A DNA stretch of 64,000 bases from Paraspadella gotoi (GCA_051294375.1 CM119264.1:24456917-24520916), one strand, 5' to 3'; counted from the first letter of the stretch, positions 23,128-34,994 are shown. Numbers and translations are program-made. The notes: generated from the sequence alone by a model not told the origin.

Positions 23128-24143
23128 GGCGCCTCATCCGATTCTCCGACGCCGGTTTCTTTGTTTTTTTCTTTCCTAAGCGTCGCGTGTATAAACTTTC
23201 GCTACGAAAGAAGGAATATTCGTCTTAATTCGGCGACGTTGACCGAACGAAAGAGGAAAACGAGATTCGGTTTCTGAGAAATGAGAAAAAACTCGGTTCG
23301 AATCATCAGATTCACAAACTTTTTTTTTAACATATTTTTAAAATATATCGACTACAGATTGAAGAAGAATAGATGAAACATATCGTTGTTGCTTATTACT
23401 TAGTCAAACATTTTAAAAGAAACCTTAACAAATTTGCTGAGATGATTTGTCCCACGAGCTCGCACTCGCCCAGAAAAAGATAAGAGCGATGAGCACGACG
23501 TTGCGTGAACGGTCAGCGAGGTGATAAACCTCGCTAAGAACGAGACTCCGCCCTTTTCTTTTTTATCCCTTTCCTATCTTTTGGAGCGAAGACGAGACCG
23601 AATAGGTTCATATTTTGCGACCTCCTATTTACGTTCTCCTCTCTGTTCATTTTCTATTTCTTTCTTTTCAATATTTTCTTCTTCCTTTCTGCTCTTTTTT
23701 TTTATACTACCTCTAGTTATATTTTTCGTCGTCAATTTATTTTTCTTCCTCCTTCACTCATTTCTTTTCATCCGCCATTTTCTTTTCCTTTTTTCCTCAT
23801 TTTTTTTCTTCTTTCTTCCTTCATTTTTTTTTCTTTGCTTCTTTCATTTTCCTTTCCTCCCACATTTTCTCTCACTTTCTCCTTTGTATTGTCTCCTTCC
23901 CTTGAATTTTCTTTCTATTCCTTTCTTCCTCCTTCCCTTACTTTTATTTTTCTCCTTCTAGTTACTTACAATTTTTTTCTATATTTTATTCCCTTTTCCC
24001 GTCCATTTTCTTTCCATTTCCCGTCCATTTTCTTTCCCTTCTCTTTGTTAATGTTATTGCGCGCAGCAGCAGTTGATGGGGTTTTTAGGTGCGCGGGTGG
24101 AAGGGGGAGTAAAAGGTGAGGGTTTGGCAAGAAGTGGGCGGAT

Positions 24144-24211
24144 CAAGAAGAAGAAGAAGAAGAAGAAGAAGAAGAAGAAGAAGAAGAAGAAGAAGAAGAA
24201 GAAGAAGAAGA
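24144..24211 (+). repeat. (GAA)n microsatellite
   Basis: About 22 perfect AAG units, then GA-rich sequence to 24260. It is the only long GAA/TTC array in the window. Confidence 0.95.
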
Positions 24212-24302
24212 GAAAGAGAGAGAGAGAGAAAGAGAGAGGGAGGAAGAAGAGGAAGAGGAGGATGAGGGACGGGAGCACAGAAATTTGTCTAACTCACATT
24301 AG

Positions 24303-24704
24303 AGAAGAGAAACAAATGGAAATGACGATATTCGCTTTGAAAGTAGAAGGCAAAAAGACGAAAATGACGGCGACGACGACGACGACGACGAAGACGATGT
24401 AATCGATGACGACTACAACGAAAAAGACGACGATGAAGACGACGTTGATGAAAACGGCGACCAGGACGTCAACGGAATTGCTGCAGATAAGACCACGGCC
24501 TCAACAAAGCCCCATGCGACTAATACGACCACAAGGACGGCCACAACGATGCACAACATCAGCGACGACGACCCCAACGACCAGTATGATGCGAGCGTCC
24601 ACAACGACAACAACAACGTCGACCACAACGTCGATCGCAACGACAACAACAACAACGCGACCGACGACATTATCGATTCAAGACCCGCGAGTAATAAAAT
24701 CTGA
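24303..24704 (+). CDS. acidic Asp/Asn-rich terminal exon, 133 residues
   Basis: After an acceptor (GTCTAACTCACATTAG) the frame stays open for 133 codons to a TGA. It begins RRETNGNDDIRFESRRQKDE, passes Asp-rich DYNEKDDDEDDVDENG, DQDVNGIAADKTTASTKPH, then QYDASVHNDNNNVDHN and ends DIIDSRPASNKI. The overlapping Thr-rich frame is a +1 shadow. Non-repeat ends and the acceptor support a real last exon, but the middle is built on GAC/AAC triplets and could be an expanded repeat. Acidic low-complexity proteins occur in chromatin and biomineral matrix roles; none is assigned here. Confidence 0.48.
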   Translation, partial: RRETNGNDDIRFESRRQKDENDGDDDDDDEDDVIDDDYNEKDDDEDDVDENGDQDVNGIAADKTTASTKPHATNTTTRTATTMHNISDDDPNDQYDASVHNDNNNVDHNVDRNDNNNNATDDIIDSRPASNKI

Positions 24705-24745
24705 ATGGAAGACAAATTCTGGTAGACGAGACTCGAGAAGACGAG

Positions 24746-24941
24746 TCGTCGCCTGGCTTCGCCTGGCTTCGCCCGACGTCGACTGTTAGCGCCTGGCTTC
24801 GCCCGACGTCGCCTGTCAGCGCTTGGGGTTGCCCGATGTCGCTTAGAGTCGTCTGGCGTCGCCTGTAGTCGCCTTGCGTCGCCTAATGAAGCCTGGCTTC
24901 GCCTATTTTCGCCTGGCGTTGCTTGATGTCGTCTGTCATTG
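24746..24941 (+). repeat. 10-bp-period minisatellite
   Basis: Degenerate units of TCGCCTGGCT, TCGCCCGACG and TCGCCTGTCA repeat every 10-11 bp for about 195 bp until a 100-N gap. It starts 42 bp after the stop of the acidic frame at 24303-24704. Confidence 0.8.
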
Positions 24942-25920
24942 NNNNNNNNNNNNNNNNNNNNNNNNNNNNNNNNNNNNNNNNNNNNNNNNNNNNNNNNNNN
25001 NNNNNNNNNNNNNNNNNNNNNNNNNNNNNNNNNNNNNNNNNTTTGTAAAACTTTATGAAACCGACGACGTCCAATGTCTTGTCAAATTTGAGACAAAGTT
25101 GGGTTTCATATCCTCACATTTTTTTCATATCATCTTTCCTCAAATTCTCCATCGTTTATTTTCTTTAGCCATTTTAACCCTTATACTTCCTACCTTCGCA
25201 AACTATATAGTAGCCAATCCCTTTTTCACAATTCACTCGATATATATACGACCCAACTTCTTATTCGTCTGCCACGTCTATCCACTATATCCGCCGTTAA
25301 TTCACAAAGAATGTTCCACGCCTTCCTCATACCCTTCTTCACTTCGTCCGGCACCCATCCCATTAGCAAAAGCTTCCCCCCCCTCCTCTCCCCACAATCC
25401 TACCCCACCACACCACCCTCACCCTACTGACCTCTCCCACCCCTCTCACAAATCCGCAGTCCGTTTTTCCCGCTCAGGAGGAGATATTTTTAAAATGACG
25501 CCAGCGACGCTTCTAATCCCCGAGCGTCCTAATGGCACTTTCCGCTCGATATTAATTCATCCCCTCTTCCTTTATATTTATTTTTATTTATTGTCTACTT
25601 TGTTGTTCGTATATAGTTTCGCCTTTTTGTCTTGCCCTACTTTTTTTTTTCACCCTCTCAGAGCTGAGGAGCTTCCGGCGAGACTTTAGAAACGCTTTTA
25701 GTGATCTTTCAGACTGTCCCTCGGCTTGTCTGTTTTTCTATTCTGTTTAATTCGTGTTAATATTTTCCCAGTGATTCACCGTCAGTGTATATTGTATAAT
25801 GTATAATGTATACTTTATAATAACCCTATGAGTATGAATCGTCCCTCTCGTTTTCCGCTTTCGGACGCTGCAGTCACGATAGTTTATGCTTTGTTTATTC
25901 CGTTTGTTTATTTATTTCGC

Positions 25921-25958
25921 CAGAGAGAGAGAAGAGAGCGAGAGAGAGAGAGAGGAGA

Positions 25959-26038
<80 letters not shown>

Positions 26039-26048
26039 GAGAAGAGAG
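25921..26048 (+). repeat. interrupted (GA)n array
   Basis: GA with regular AA or GG interruptions. On the minus strand it is CT-rich. Confidence 0.9.
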
Positions 26049-26449
26049 AAACTCTTCCCCCTTCTCAATTGCCGAGCTGAGAGCGGTTTGTCTTGTGGCC
26101 GCGGAAAAAATTCCTTATTTGCGAATAAATCAAGAATCGGATAAAGAAAAAAAATTGGTGTTTTTTTTTTTTTTTCTTCTTGACTGAAGTCAACTTGGTT
26201 TGCACGGTCGGCAACGGGGCCTTCCATAAATCTTCGCTTCTCCCGACGGGTTTTAGAATTCTCTCTACCATAAACGTCCTTTTTGTTGCTTCGAAACAAG
26301 AACCACCTTCGAAGAGGCGGTTCCAACACGTCTTTTACTGCATCGTTGTGTAGCATTATAAAACTATAGTTTGGGAGTCGACACGTACAACAACCAGGTT
26401 ACTTATTTTTGACAATACCAATACCACACGATTTACAAAAAAGCTTCGT

Positions 26450-26626
26450 TCACCATATACGGTCAATGCCCCTGAAGGAAGTATTCCTTTTTTTTAAGTC
26501 TTTTTTTTCTTCCCCAGATGGCGAAGGAGTGGTGGGGGGCGAGGAGGGGGGCGTGGAGGGGGAAGAACGATAAAGGGCCAGATTCGCGAAAGCTGCGCAA
26601 ACAAGGCCGGCCAGGAAGGTCGCCAT
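26450..26626 (-). CDS. 58-residue ORF with a hydrophobic N-terminus
   Basis: The ATG has G at -3 and G at +4. The protein starts MATFLAGLVCAAFANLALYR, which looks like a signal peptide or signal anchor, then a Ser/Thr/Pro-rich stretch (SPSTPPSSPPTTPSPS) and a basic tail KKDLKKRNTSF, ending RGIDRIW. A (CT)n tract lies immediately upstream on the same strand, where a 5' leader would be. A GTGAAC donor at the end is possible, so this may be a first exon. Confidence 0.45.
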   Translation of the reverse strand: MATFLAGLVCAAFANLALYRSSPSTPPSSPPTTPSPSGEEKKDLKKRNTSFRGIDRIW

Positions 26627-26636
26627 CCCCGGAGAT

Positions 26637-26714
<78 letters not shown>

Positions 26715-26899
26715 TGAGAGAGAGAGAGAGAAGATGCGGAGCAAAAATTGATTGCGGAAGAATTCAACGATTGAATATTGAATTCGCAGCAGAAGTAGGC
26801 GTAGAAATTTGATTGCGCTGATTTTACAGTTAAATATTTGAATTTTATATTTTTCACGCCGCATCGATGCCGGTAATACAATAAAAATCAAAAATACTA

Positions 26900-29050
26900 T
26901 AGAATACTGAAGAATACTATTGAAATTAAATGAGGCTCGCGATTTTTTTTTTATTGATAAGGGAAATATGTTAATTATCAAAATTGGATTTTACGTTGGT
27001 AAGACGAGATGCTCAACAGAATTTTCGAATTTATCGTTAGTATTTATTAACTCTAAACATTCTTATACATTTAATTAACTCTAAACAATTATTTAATAGC
27101 CTATAATTTTGGTTTTGGGTTTTCTCCTCCTAGTCCTAAAATCTTTCCAGCCTCTCAATATTAGGCTCGATTAAAAAGAAGTCAAGAACTTATTCAAACA
27201 AAGAAGTTTACCACAAATACTCATTGCTAATACAACCATCTCCCCACAAATCTACCACAGGCAGCACTGACCACTGACACACCACCACGAACGCGCTCCA
27301 AAACAGACTTTTTTTTTAAATGCCGAACCCCGATTCGGCGTGGATCGTCTCATGCATTGCAAAGGCGCCGCCTCCAGAAAACAGCGCCGAAAGTTGGCAA
27401 AGACGCCACAAAACAGATGGCTGAGCCACACGACCAACACCCACATTGAATACAGCCACCTTAAAAGGCGTACTAAGAAGATGGCTCTGCCGTCCGCCCA
27501 TTGTCGTAAAACGCCGATTTAGTACTACGGTGTGCACATACCAGAACCATCTCTACCCAATTTAATTCATTTTTCATGAATATACTTTGTAGTTATATGT
27601 TCTAGTATTAGTAAAATTGAATACGTTCAAAAAACGGAGTAAAGAGTGGGGAGGGTAAAGATATTAGATATTAGTGTGGAAGAGAGAGAGAAGAGAGAGA
27701 GAGCGAGAAGAGAGAGAGAGAGAGAGAGAGAGGAGACGAGAGAGAGGAGAGAGAGGAGAGAAGAGAGAGAGAGAGAGCCTGTACAACATTTTTGATCGAA
27801 ACGAAACGACTTGCACTACTTACAAGACTGTACCGTGAGAGTAACTGCCGGCACGCGCATCCCTGATCTAGTGCGCGATAACAAACCAATGAGGTCATAC
27901 AGACGTGCAGATCACATCATCAAAAATACAACCATCGCATCTTTGTTTACCTGAGTATGAGTGAAAGCCACGAGATGAAGACTCTGAAAACGAGACATAA
28001 GCATCGATCCGATGGCCTAACCTCGGCCTATCTGCTTATAGCCATCAAAGACTCACGTCTAAGAAGTAAAAAACTAGTAATGAGTCCTGAAAGCCGGATT
28101 AATACTAGCTTCAATAAAATAATTGAAAACACTATTGCAAGACTTTAAGCGGTCGCACGGACTTATTGTCATTCGATCAAAAATGCTAATCCTTCGACAT
28201 ATATGTCCTAGATAAATACATATTCCTGGCATGTGAAATAAAATTCTTACCTACAATTTCGTTGACCTCAGTATTAACAAAAATAACGACGAAGTTTTCA
28301 TCTCGAACAAAACTATCTGCGTACAAACGCATCTTTAACTACATTAGAAACTGTTTCAAATCTGCTTCCTAAGTTCAACCGCACAACTGTTTCCTTGCCC
28401 ACATTACCCGACTTGAGAAAAACGAGATAAACAAACAAACCAACAGATAAAAGCTGAAGGCCTCGGAATTTGTCCAGACCGCCTTTCGTCTCTCTCTCAC
28501 ATTCTGCTAGAAATTAGATGGTAAGATTGTTTGTCTAATTTTGTAAACTTGCATTGTTCACAATAAGACCAGACTTAATGAAAAAAGTAAAATAAGTCAT
28601 AAAATATATATCAAATACGCTTCCTATCATCCTGGCAGCTCTGGGATCACGTCTGCTCTGTCTATGATCGGCTACATCTACATCATACGAGCCGCGCTCT
28701 TCCCATTTTCATAGAGAATAACAACACGCACCTTATTCTTCGTCACCTCGCCCTGCATCAGTACCTCTCTTCCATGTCTCATACGTGCTGCACTCACGCC
28801 ATACCCTCATCACTAATACATATCTTACACTCTCGTTCCTATATACTCATCTATGAAGATACTATCATTTTTTACCTTAAAGATAAAACCCGTCTTATTA
28901 CCTTACTTCTGCTTTTCCATCACTCACAGCATCGGACACCACTCCACATGCACCATCTTATCTCTATGTCATACATCATCATGCAAATAATGAAACTTTT
29001 GACGTCTCGCATAAGAATTTTTCCCCATTTAGTTTCTTTCTTGTTTCATT
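26900..29050. other. mostly no gene seen
   Basis: AT-rich unique sequence with a GA array at 27680-27778. A minus-strand frame at 27316-27537 (MHTVVLNRRFTTMGGRQSH onwards) is open, but a T run overlaps its downstream side and it lacks support. Confidence 0.5.
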
Positions 29051-29077
29051 ATTCATGAATTCTGAATGTCTTCTCAA

Positions 29078-29108
<31 letters not shown>

Positions 29109-29238
29109 TCTTCTCTCTCTGCATCTCTCTCTCTCTCTCTCCTCCTTTCTCCTTCAAGAAATGATTTGTTTTCCTTATCTCCCTCGTTCTTCGCACAGTC
29201 TTTTTCACTAATTAAATCTATTATCCTTTGGATTCAAG

Positions 29239-29357
29239 AAGAGAAAGGAAAAGAACATAAAACTCCGGCGGATTCGTCGTCTTCGTCGTCGTCACAAAGC
29301 TCGCGGAGAGAAGGAACCTTAAAACTGGGTCACCATGACAATTTCAGTTCAACATAA
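29239..29357 (+). CDS. Ser-rich terminal exon candidate
   Basis: A pyrimidine-rich stretch ending in GGATTCAAG precedes EEKGKEHKTPADSSSS, SQSSRREGTLKLGHHDNF and SST, then a stop. The exon would enter with one base carried over. The poly-Ser part comes from a TCG repeat, but the ends are unique sequence. A (CT)n array lies 80-160 bp upstream. No family is recognised. Confidence 0.38.
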
Positions 29358-29359
29358 AA

Positions 29360-31540
29360 TTGGGTTCACATGAAATTTTTTATTACTAATATGACTAGGA
29401 GCAAAGTAAAGAACGAAAAGGACTTTGGATTCGACTTTTGTTTCAGAAATGGCGTTTACATTACTTATTTTAATTTTTTTTAAATTCTAGTTATAAAATC
29501 CAACTGAAGGATTCAGAAAATTGGAAATTTCATTCCTTCAAAAGAGTAATCAACCCGGTTATTTTAAAACGCTTCAGCTGTAAAAAATTGTATATTCTTC
29601 GTCTATTTCTATTTTAAATAATACCAAAAAAACGAGACGCTCGCTTGTCGACAATTTCTTCGAGCACGTGACGAATGTTTTGTCGCGAATCAGACCATCA
29701 GCAGTAATTTCCTTCTCTCGCTCTTTTGTTTTCGTCTTGCGTCCATCAAACGACTGTCGTAGTATAAAGTCCTTTGACTGTAATCGTGCATATATATTTT
29801 TTCCTATTTAAATAGTGGCAATAAAAACAAAAGTTGAAAACGACACATTACAAAAAGATTGCATTTCTTGTCGGTAATTAAAGTTACTTTAACATTTACA
29901 TCACCCTTTTTAATTAGCTTCATCAAAGCCCTCGAGCGAATAACCGTTTTGCAAAAACCGTCCCAGTTTCCAATAACCCACTTTTGCGTCTCCTCCCTTC
30001 ACTCCCACTTTCAACTTTTCTCTACTCCCTTCTTCTTTTGCCCCTTTCTCCATCGCCACATCGCCCACCCCCACCCACTTCTATTCCACATCCACCAACT
30101 TCCTATCGCCACACCCACCCAACTGTCCCCCACCCAGGCGTCATTCTAGGAATTTTCTTCGACGTTCACTAAAGCCAAAAGAAAGAAAGAAAAAAGAAAA
30201 TCGGGGGAAGAGCGAACGAAGCGTGAAAAGGTTTTATTTTATTTCCTTTTTTCTTTTAAGAAAAGATAATTATGGCGACGAGAAATTCTTTCGACTCACT
30301 CGGAATTTACGAATTGACGAACAAGAGTGAGCACAGAAATATATCGTTCACTAAAAAACCTGAAGGATAAAAAAATGAGAAAGAGAAAGGATGGAACAAA
30401 GGGAAGAAGGGAGAAAAAAAAGGAAGCAAGGAAGTAAGGAGAAGAGTAATGGAATGACGGAAAGTGTTAAGAAAAGCAATTCAGCAAGGAAGGACAGATA
30501 AAAGGAAGACAAAAGACAAAAGGATAAAAAAAGGAAGGAGAAATGAAGGACTAGAAGAAGAGAAATAGAAGGAAGAAAGGAAGGATGGAAAGAAGAAAAG
30601 AAGAAAGAAATTAAAGAATGAAATGGGTGAAAAAGAAGGGAATGAAGGAAGAAAAAAAAATGATGGAAAGAAGGACGGACATTGTCGATGAACTTAACTC
30701 TGAATATTTTTTTCCCGCGGCTCCTTATTTTTTTTTTCGGCTCGTGGACTCAAAGCCCTGCGGCTTCTCTTCTACCCACCAAAAAAAAATATCCTCCGCA
30801 TTGTACTTTAAAAAAGGAGGAAAAGAAAGAACCATTTTTCTCGCTCCCCACAGAATCCAGTCACCTTCTAAAATCCGGTTTATACTTTGGAATCAATGAA
30901 GAGGAGAAGAAAAATCTCGGCGGAACCTGGGATGGAGATTTCATGACGTCACATGACGCCTTTTGGATGGAAATGGGAGGAAAGGGGGAGGAAAGGGAGG
31001 AAAAGAGGAAAGAAATGAAAGAGAAAGTATAGAATTGACAGGAGGAAAAGAGAGATATAAATTAAAGAGATGGGATATAAAGAAAAAGGGTAAAAGAGAA
31101 GAAATGTAGAGAAGAGAAGGAGTTGCGAAAGAAAGGAGAGAAAAGGGGTCGGAAGGGCGATGATAACGAAAGTAAAGAAAGGAGGAGAAAGTGACGAAAT
31201 AGACTGAAAGAGAAGGAATAAGAAAGTGAAGAAAAAGAAAAGTCGCTCAGTGTACTCTTTTACTCTTTGACGATCGTCGCAGATGGATCCGCGACTCGGA
31301 TGAAATCTACCAAGAACTCTCTGATTGGATGAATCATCGGCGGAATCAACCAATGAGAAGACGGGCTTCATGCCATCGGAAAACGAGCCCGTGTCGATGA
31401 TCCGATTGTAGAGTATAAATACCTGACCATTTGGATTGAATTGAATCCATCTGTCTCAAATTCTGGACACCGTCTTTGTTTGTGACTTTTCTCAGATTAT
31501 AATCCACTTTGGTTTCATGTTGAAATCTCTGTCTACTTAC
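29360..31540. other. no gene seen
   Basis: AT-rich sequence, then C-rich CACCC-type sequence (30055-30140) and a long A/G-rich tract (30180-30680, 30950-31240). Frames are not supported. Confidence 0.6.
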
Positions 31541-31548
31541 TTAAATGT

Positions 31549-31600
31549 GATAGCAGTGGTGGGATTCGAACCCACGCCTCCGCAGAGACTGCTGATGTTA
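31549..31600 (-). pseudogene. tRNA-Leu-like 3' half
   Basis: The minus strand reads AGTCTCTGCGGAGGCG, TGGGTTCGAATCCCACC, ACTGCT. This has a variable arm, a perfect 5-bp T stem around TTCGAAT and half an acceptor stem, as in type II tRNA-Leu. An AGACT/AGTCT stem with a 9-nt loop sits where the anticodon arm would be, but no D arm or 5' acceptor follows. It is a tRNA fragment or part of an element. Confidence 0.5.
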
Positions 31601-31830
31601 GTCTGTGTGAGAACATCGATGAATAATCTTTAGTAAACAACAATCGATACAAAATCTAAGTAAAAACATTCCTTAAGAAACCAAGGAAGCATTTTGGTTG
31701 AACCGACGATTTTTCTCTCGGTGATAAGTTAAAAAGCATTAACTATTAGTTTTGAGATACTTAATCATAAAAGATAAATTTTAACTTTAGAAATTGTGAT
31801 ATAAATCCTTTCTTTTCGTTGTTTAGGAGA

Positions 31831-31988
31831 TTAGAGACAGTTTGAGTTTAGTTTTTTTCTTTCTCTCTTGACATTTACACAAAATATTTTCCAAATTCAA
31901 TTACGCTGATGAAGCTTGAAATGAAGCCAAAACATGTCTGTTTTACAATAAACAAAATCTTTCAAAACTAAACTCAAACTGTCTCTAA
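31831..31988. repeat. 25-bp inverted repeat around the degenerate hammerhead
   Basis: TTAGAGACAGTTTGAG with following TTTAGTTTT (31831-31855) is exactly complementary to 31964-31988, with a 108-bp spacer holding the hammerhead-like motif. The arms could be termini of a small element or the ends of inverted element copies. Confidence 0.65.
31906..31938 (+). ncRNA. degenerate hammerhead-like motif
   Basis: CTGATGA at 31906-31912 is followed by GCTT, loop GAAATG, AAGC, then CAAAAC, AT, GTC. The layout and neighbouring bases match the motif at 62779-62815, but the conserved GAAA has become CAAAA and stem II is one pair shorter, so cleavage is unlikely. Confidence 0.45.
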
Positions 31989-32109
31989 CTTTGAGAAAAG
32001 ATTTCAGAGAATATTTCATTAATAAAATCAACGGTTCCATCATCCAAGCGACACCATGACAAAACATTTGGTTGTCTTGCTTTTCTTTGTTTGCTCTATC
32101 TCGGCCTAG

Positions 32110-32135
32110 TCTCGCCGACGGGGCAGTACACCCAG
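32110..32135 (+). CDS. 26-nt microexon
   Basis: A textbook pyrimidine tract ending in CTCGGCCTAG is followed 26 nt later by CACCCAG and a GTAATT donor. The 26 nt encode SPTGQYTQ after one carried base and leave phase 0, matching the next exon (32294), which starts at a codon boundary. Confidence 0.45.
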
Positions 32136-34172
32136 GTAATTTTAAGATACTATCTGATTTATATTTGTAATAATGAAAAGTTGCTTTGACTGGCCGACGT
32201 TCATTTACAAATATATTTAGAAGCAACAAAGAAGCGATAGCCGATATTTACCGAAAATTATCTTAGAGTAAGTATGGGGTTTTTCGTTCCCAGGCAACGA
32301 GGACAAACAAGGCGGAAAACGAGGCGGATTTGGCGCGCGAAAACGGAGAAGTCGAGATCGACGTCAAGCGTCTGCGGGCCAAGGATTTTGACCAAGATGA
32401 CGACGGCAAAGACGATGTAAGAAAGACAACGACGACCGACGACGTCGGAGAGGTCAACAGCGACGACGCACGACGACGACACGACGACGCCGGAGAGACA
32501 ACAGCGACGACGACGGCGACGACGACGGCGACGACGACGGCGACNNNNNNNNNNNNNNNNNNNNNNNNNNNNNNNNNNNNNNNNNNNNNNNNNNNNNNNN
32601 NNNNNNNNNNNNNNNNNNNNNNNNNNNNNNNNNNNNNNNNNNNNTTCCTCCGTCCGATCCTCTTTTTTTCCCCCATCGTTTTCTTTTCTTTCGCTTCTCT
32701 GTTTTATCCTTTCTTTTCTTTTCTTTTTTTTTTCTTTTCTTTTTTAAACGACAAAGCAACTTGAAGAAAATCGGGCCGAGGTTGTGGCTCGATCCCGCTA
32801 ACCTCATCATCGTCTTAATTTAAGTCTAAATTATCGTCGCGGCGGAGGTATGCTGTACAGTCAGCTGCGCCGATTTTCGTTCGTGGGCACACATATATGT
32901 GGGCAGTTCAGTGCTATGTTGTTATGCAGTATTATGATATGTATTGGATACTCCATCTTTTTTTGTGCTGTCGGAGCTTTCGTCTTCTCTATGTCCTTTC
33001 ACGACGCTCCAACGGTCGTCTTCAAATCGTTGTCCTTATTTACCCGTCCAAAAGTCCGTGCGTCCGTCTTCATCGTCGTCGTTTCTCGCGGTCGTTCACA
33101 TTAACGGCTCTCACAGGTCCTATGTTATTCATCGTGTTCATCCACATTGGAGCTTCATTTTGTCATCGTTGGTCGTTTCCGTCGTCGTCAATCCCCATTT
33201 ACATCTTAATATGTTGTAGTCATTTTGCCTTGTCGTTGGTCGGCACATTGACGATCTCCAAATCCGGTCGTCGTCGGCTCGTCGGGGTCCGTTTCCCCGG
33301 CTCGGTCTTCGCGCGTCGGGTAAAAATACCGACAATGTCGAGAAGGTACGCATAGTTAGTTAGATACTTCACTCCCTTTCCGGACATCGAAATTGAATAA
33401 TTATCCAAAATCTCTTTTTCGTCAAGAAAGGTAAAAAGAACCGGGCGACGCCAAATCGACAGTTCCTGCTTCTCCGCCCCGAAGAGGAGACGGCGCCTAC
33501 CCGAAGTCGTCGTGGCACCCGGACGCCGGCAGCGACGGCGGCGGCGGGTCATTTCCCTTCGCTTGGAAGGCGGTTCAAATTTTCGCGGAAAGAAGTCGGA
33601 AACCTCCTCTTTTTTCTTTTTTCTCTCTCTTTCCCTTTATATCCTTTGCGAATAGAGACGAGAGAACGCCAGTGAGTAGGGAGACCCGAGAGAGAGACGG
33701 AGAAGAAGAAGAGAGAGAGAGGAGAGAGAGAGAGAGAAGAGACAGAGAGAGAAAGAGAGAAGAGAAGAGAGAAGAGAGAGAGACGCTTATCCACACAAAG
33801 GCCCAAACCCAAACAGACGGTTGCCAAATTCGGGCGACCGCTGACTTTCATCGTCGCTACCGCCCGGGGACGAATTGGTTGAGGGGGAACACCGGGGGGG
33901 TGGGAGAACTGGAGAGGGGAGACGGAAGCGGGGAGGAGTCTGGGGGGAAGCACTTTAGGAAAGCGAATATGATGGCAAAAGGGGGGGCCCCGGATATATA
34001 CCCCCTCCCCCCTCCCCCGTTTTCCCGGGGGCCCCCAACGCGAAAGTCAACGACGCGCGCCTCCTGTCGCGACGCTAGTGACGCAGTGGTACAGCTCTGA
34101 AAATCTGTCGGCGTCCACGCTAGACAGTCCGAGGTCCTCCTCCTCCAGCCGCCCGGGGTCTCCCGTTTTAAG
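32110..34172 (+). CDS. five-exon chain of an unidentified gene
   Basis: Exons were read at 32110-32135, 32294-32416, 33220-33319, 33439-33671 and 34087-34172, with good acceptors (CTATCTCGGCCTAG, TTTCGTTCCCAG, ATGTTGTAG) and donors (GTAATT, GTAAGA, GTAAAA, GTGAGT, GTTGGT). Phases agree throughout. The protein reads SPTGQYTQ, ATRTNKAENEADLARENGEV, EIDVKRLRAKDFDQDDDG, SFCLVVGRHIDDLQIR, EPGDAKSTVPASPPRRGDG, SSWHPDAGSDGGGGSFPF and WYSSENLSASTLDSPRSS with SRPGSPVLR. It is charged, then Ser/Pro/Gly-rich, like a disordered scaffold. A 100-N gap interrupts the second intron. An overlapping minus-strand ORF (33220-33552) and a second acceptor 8 bp upstream of exon 4 are alternatives. The family is not recognised. 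Confidence 0.5.
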
Positions 34173-34994
34173 GTTGGTTTCTTCTTTCTGTTCTTTTTCT
34201 TTTCTTAACAAATTGGTTATCACCATCTTTCTTCTTTCTTTCCTTTCTTTCTCTTTCTTTTCTTTCTTTCTCTATCTTCTTTGGTTGTACTCTTCAATCT
34301 TTCCTTCTTTTCCCTATCCAGTTCTCTCTTCCCCTTTCCTCCCAATCCCTTCCTCCCTCTCTATCTCCATCCTTCTCTCCCTTCTCCTCTCTCCCCCTCC
34401 CCCCCTCGTCCTCCACCGGGTCTCCATCACTAAATATCCGGGATTCCGGACCCACAATTTTTCTTCGGGACCAAACGTTTTATTTCGGACAACGAAGTGA
34501 CTCTTCCTTCACCCCTAATTTACTCTTTCGCTTTTTTTTTTCCCACTTTCCCCTCTTTTTCTTTTCTTTTCTTATCTTCGTGCCGCTCCTAATTTTTTTT
34601 CCCCCAATCGTTTCTTTTCTTCCGCTTCTCTGTTTTAACTTTTCTTTGCTTTTTCTCTTATCCTATTTTTTTTTTTTTTTTTTTCTTTTTCCTTTTTTTT
34701 ATCAGCCTTGCCTCATTTAACCTCTATCACGACGAATTGTCGACTTGGAGACTGAGAATTCTTTCTTTCTTTTTTTTTTTTCCCCTTTATTTCTGTTTTT
34801 TCGTTTATTATCTTCTGTTCTTTATTNNNNNNNNNNNNNNNNNNNNNNNNNACTTCCTTTTTTCTCTTTTTTACTCTGTATGTTAATTATTATTAGTCTT
34901 CCTCACTTTTTCTGGATCTTTCCTCGGGTCCATCTTTACTAGTATCCATTTTTTACTATATCTGTTCCCCCCTCACAATTAACTCTTTCTCTTT

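Noticed and set aside
24054-24278. poly-Phe and poly-Lys ORFs
   Set aside because: Explained by the GAA microsatellite.
32396-32416. EF-hand loop (DFDQDDDGK)
   Set aside because: Position 8 of the loop would be Asp rather than a hydrophobic residue and the exon ends there; the following exon does not supply a matching second half.
33220-33552. 110-codon minus-strand ORF ending PDLEIVNVPTNDKAK
   Set aside because: The frame is coding-like, but the plus-strand exons over the same bases have better splice signals and keep phase with neighbours. Kept only as an alternative.
34070-34140. tRNA-like sequence (GTGACGCAGTGGTACAGC)
   Set aside because: No T arm, and the same bases form a well-spliced exon (WYSSENLSASTLDSP).
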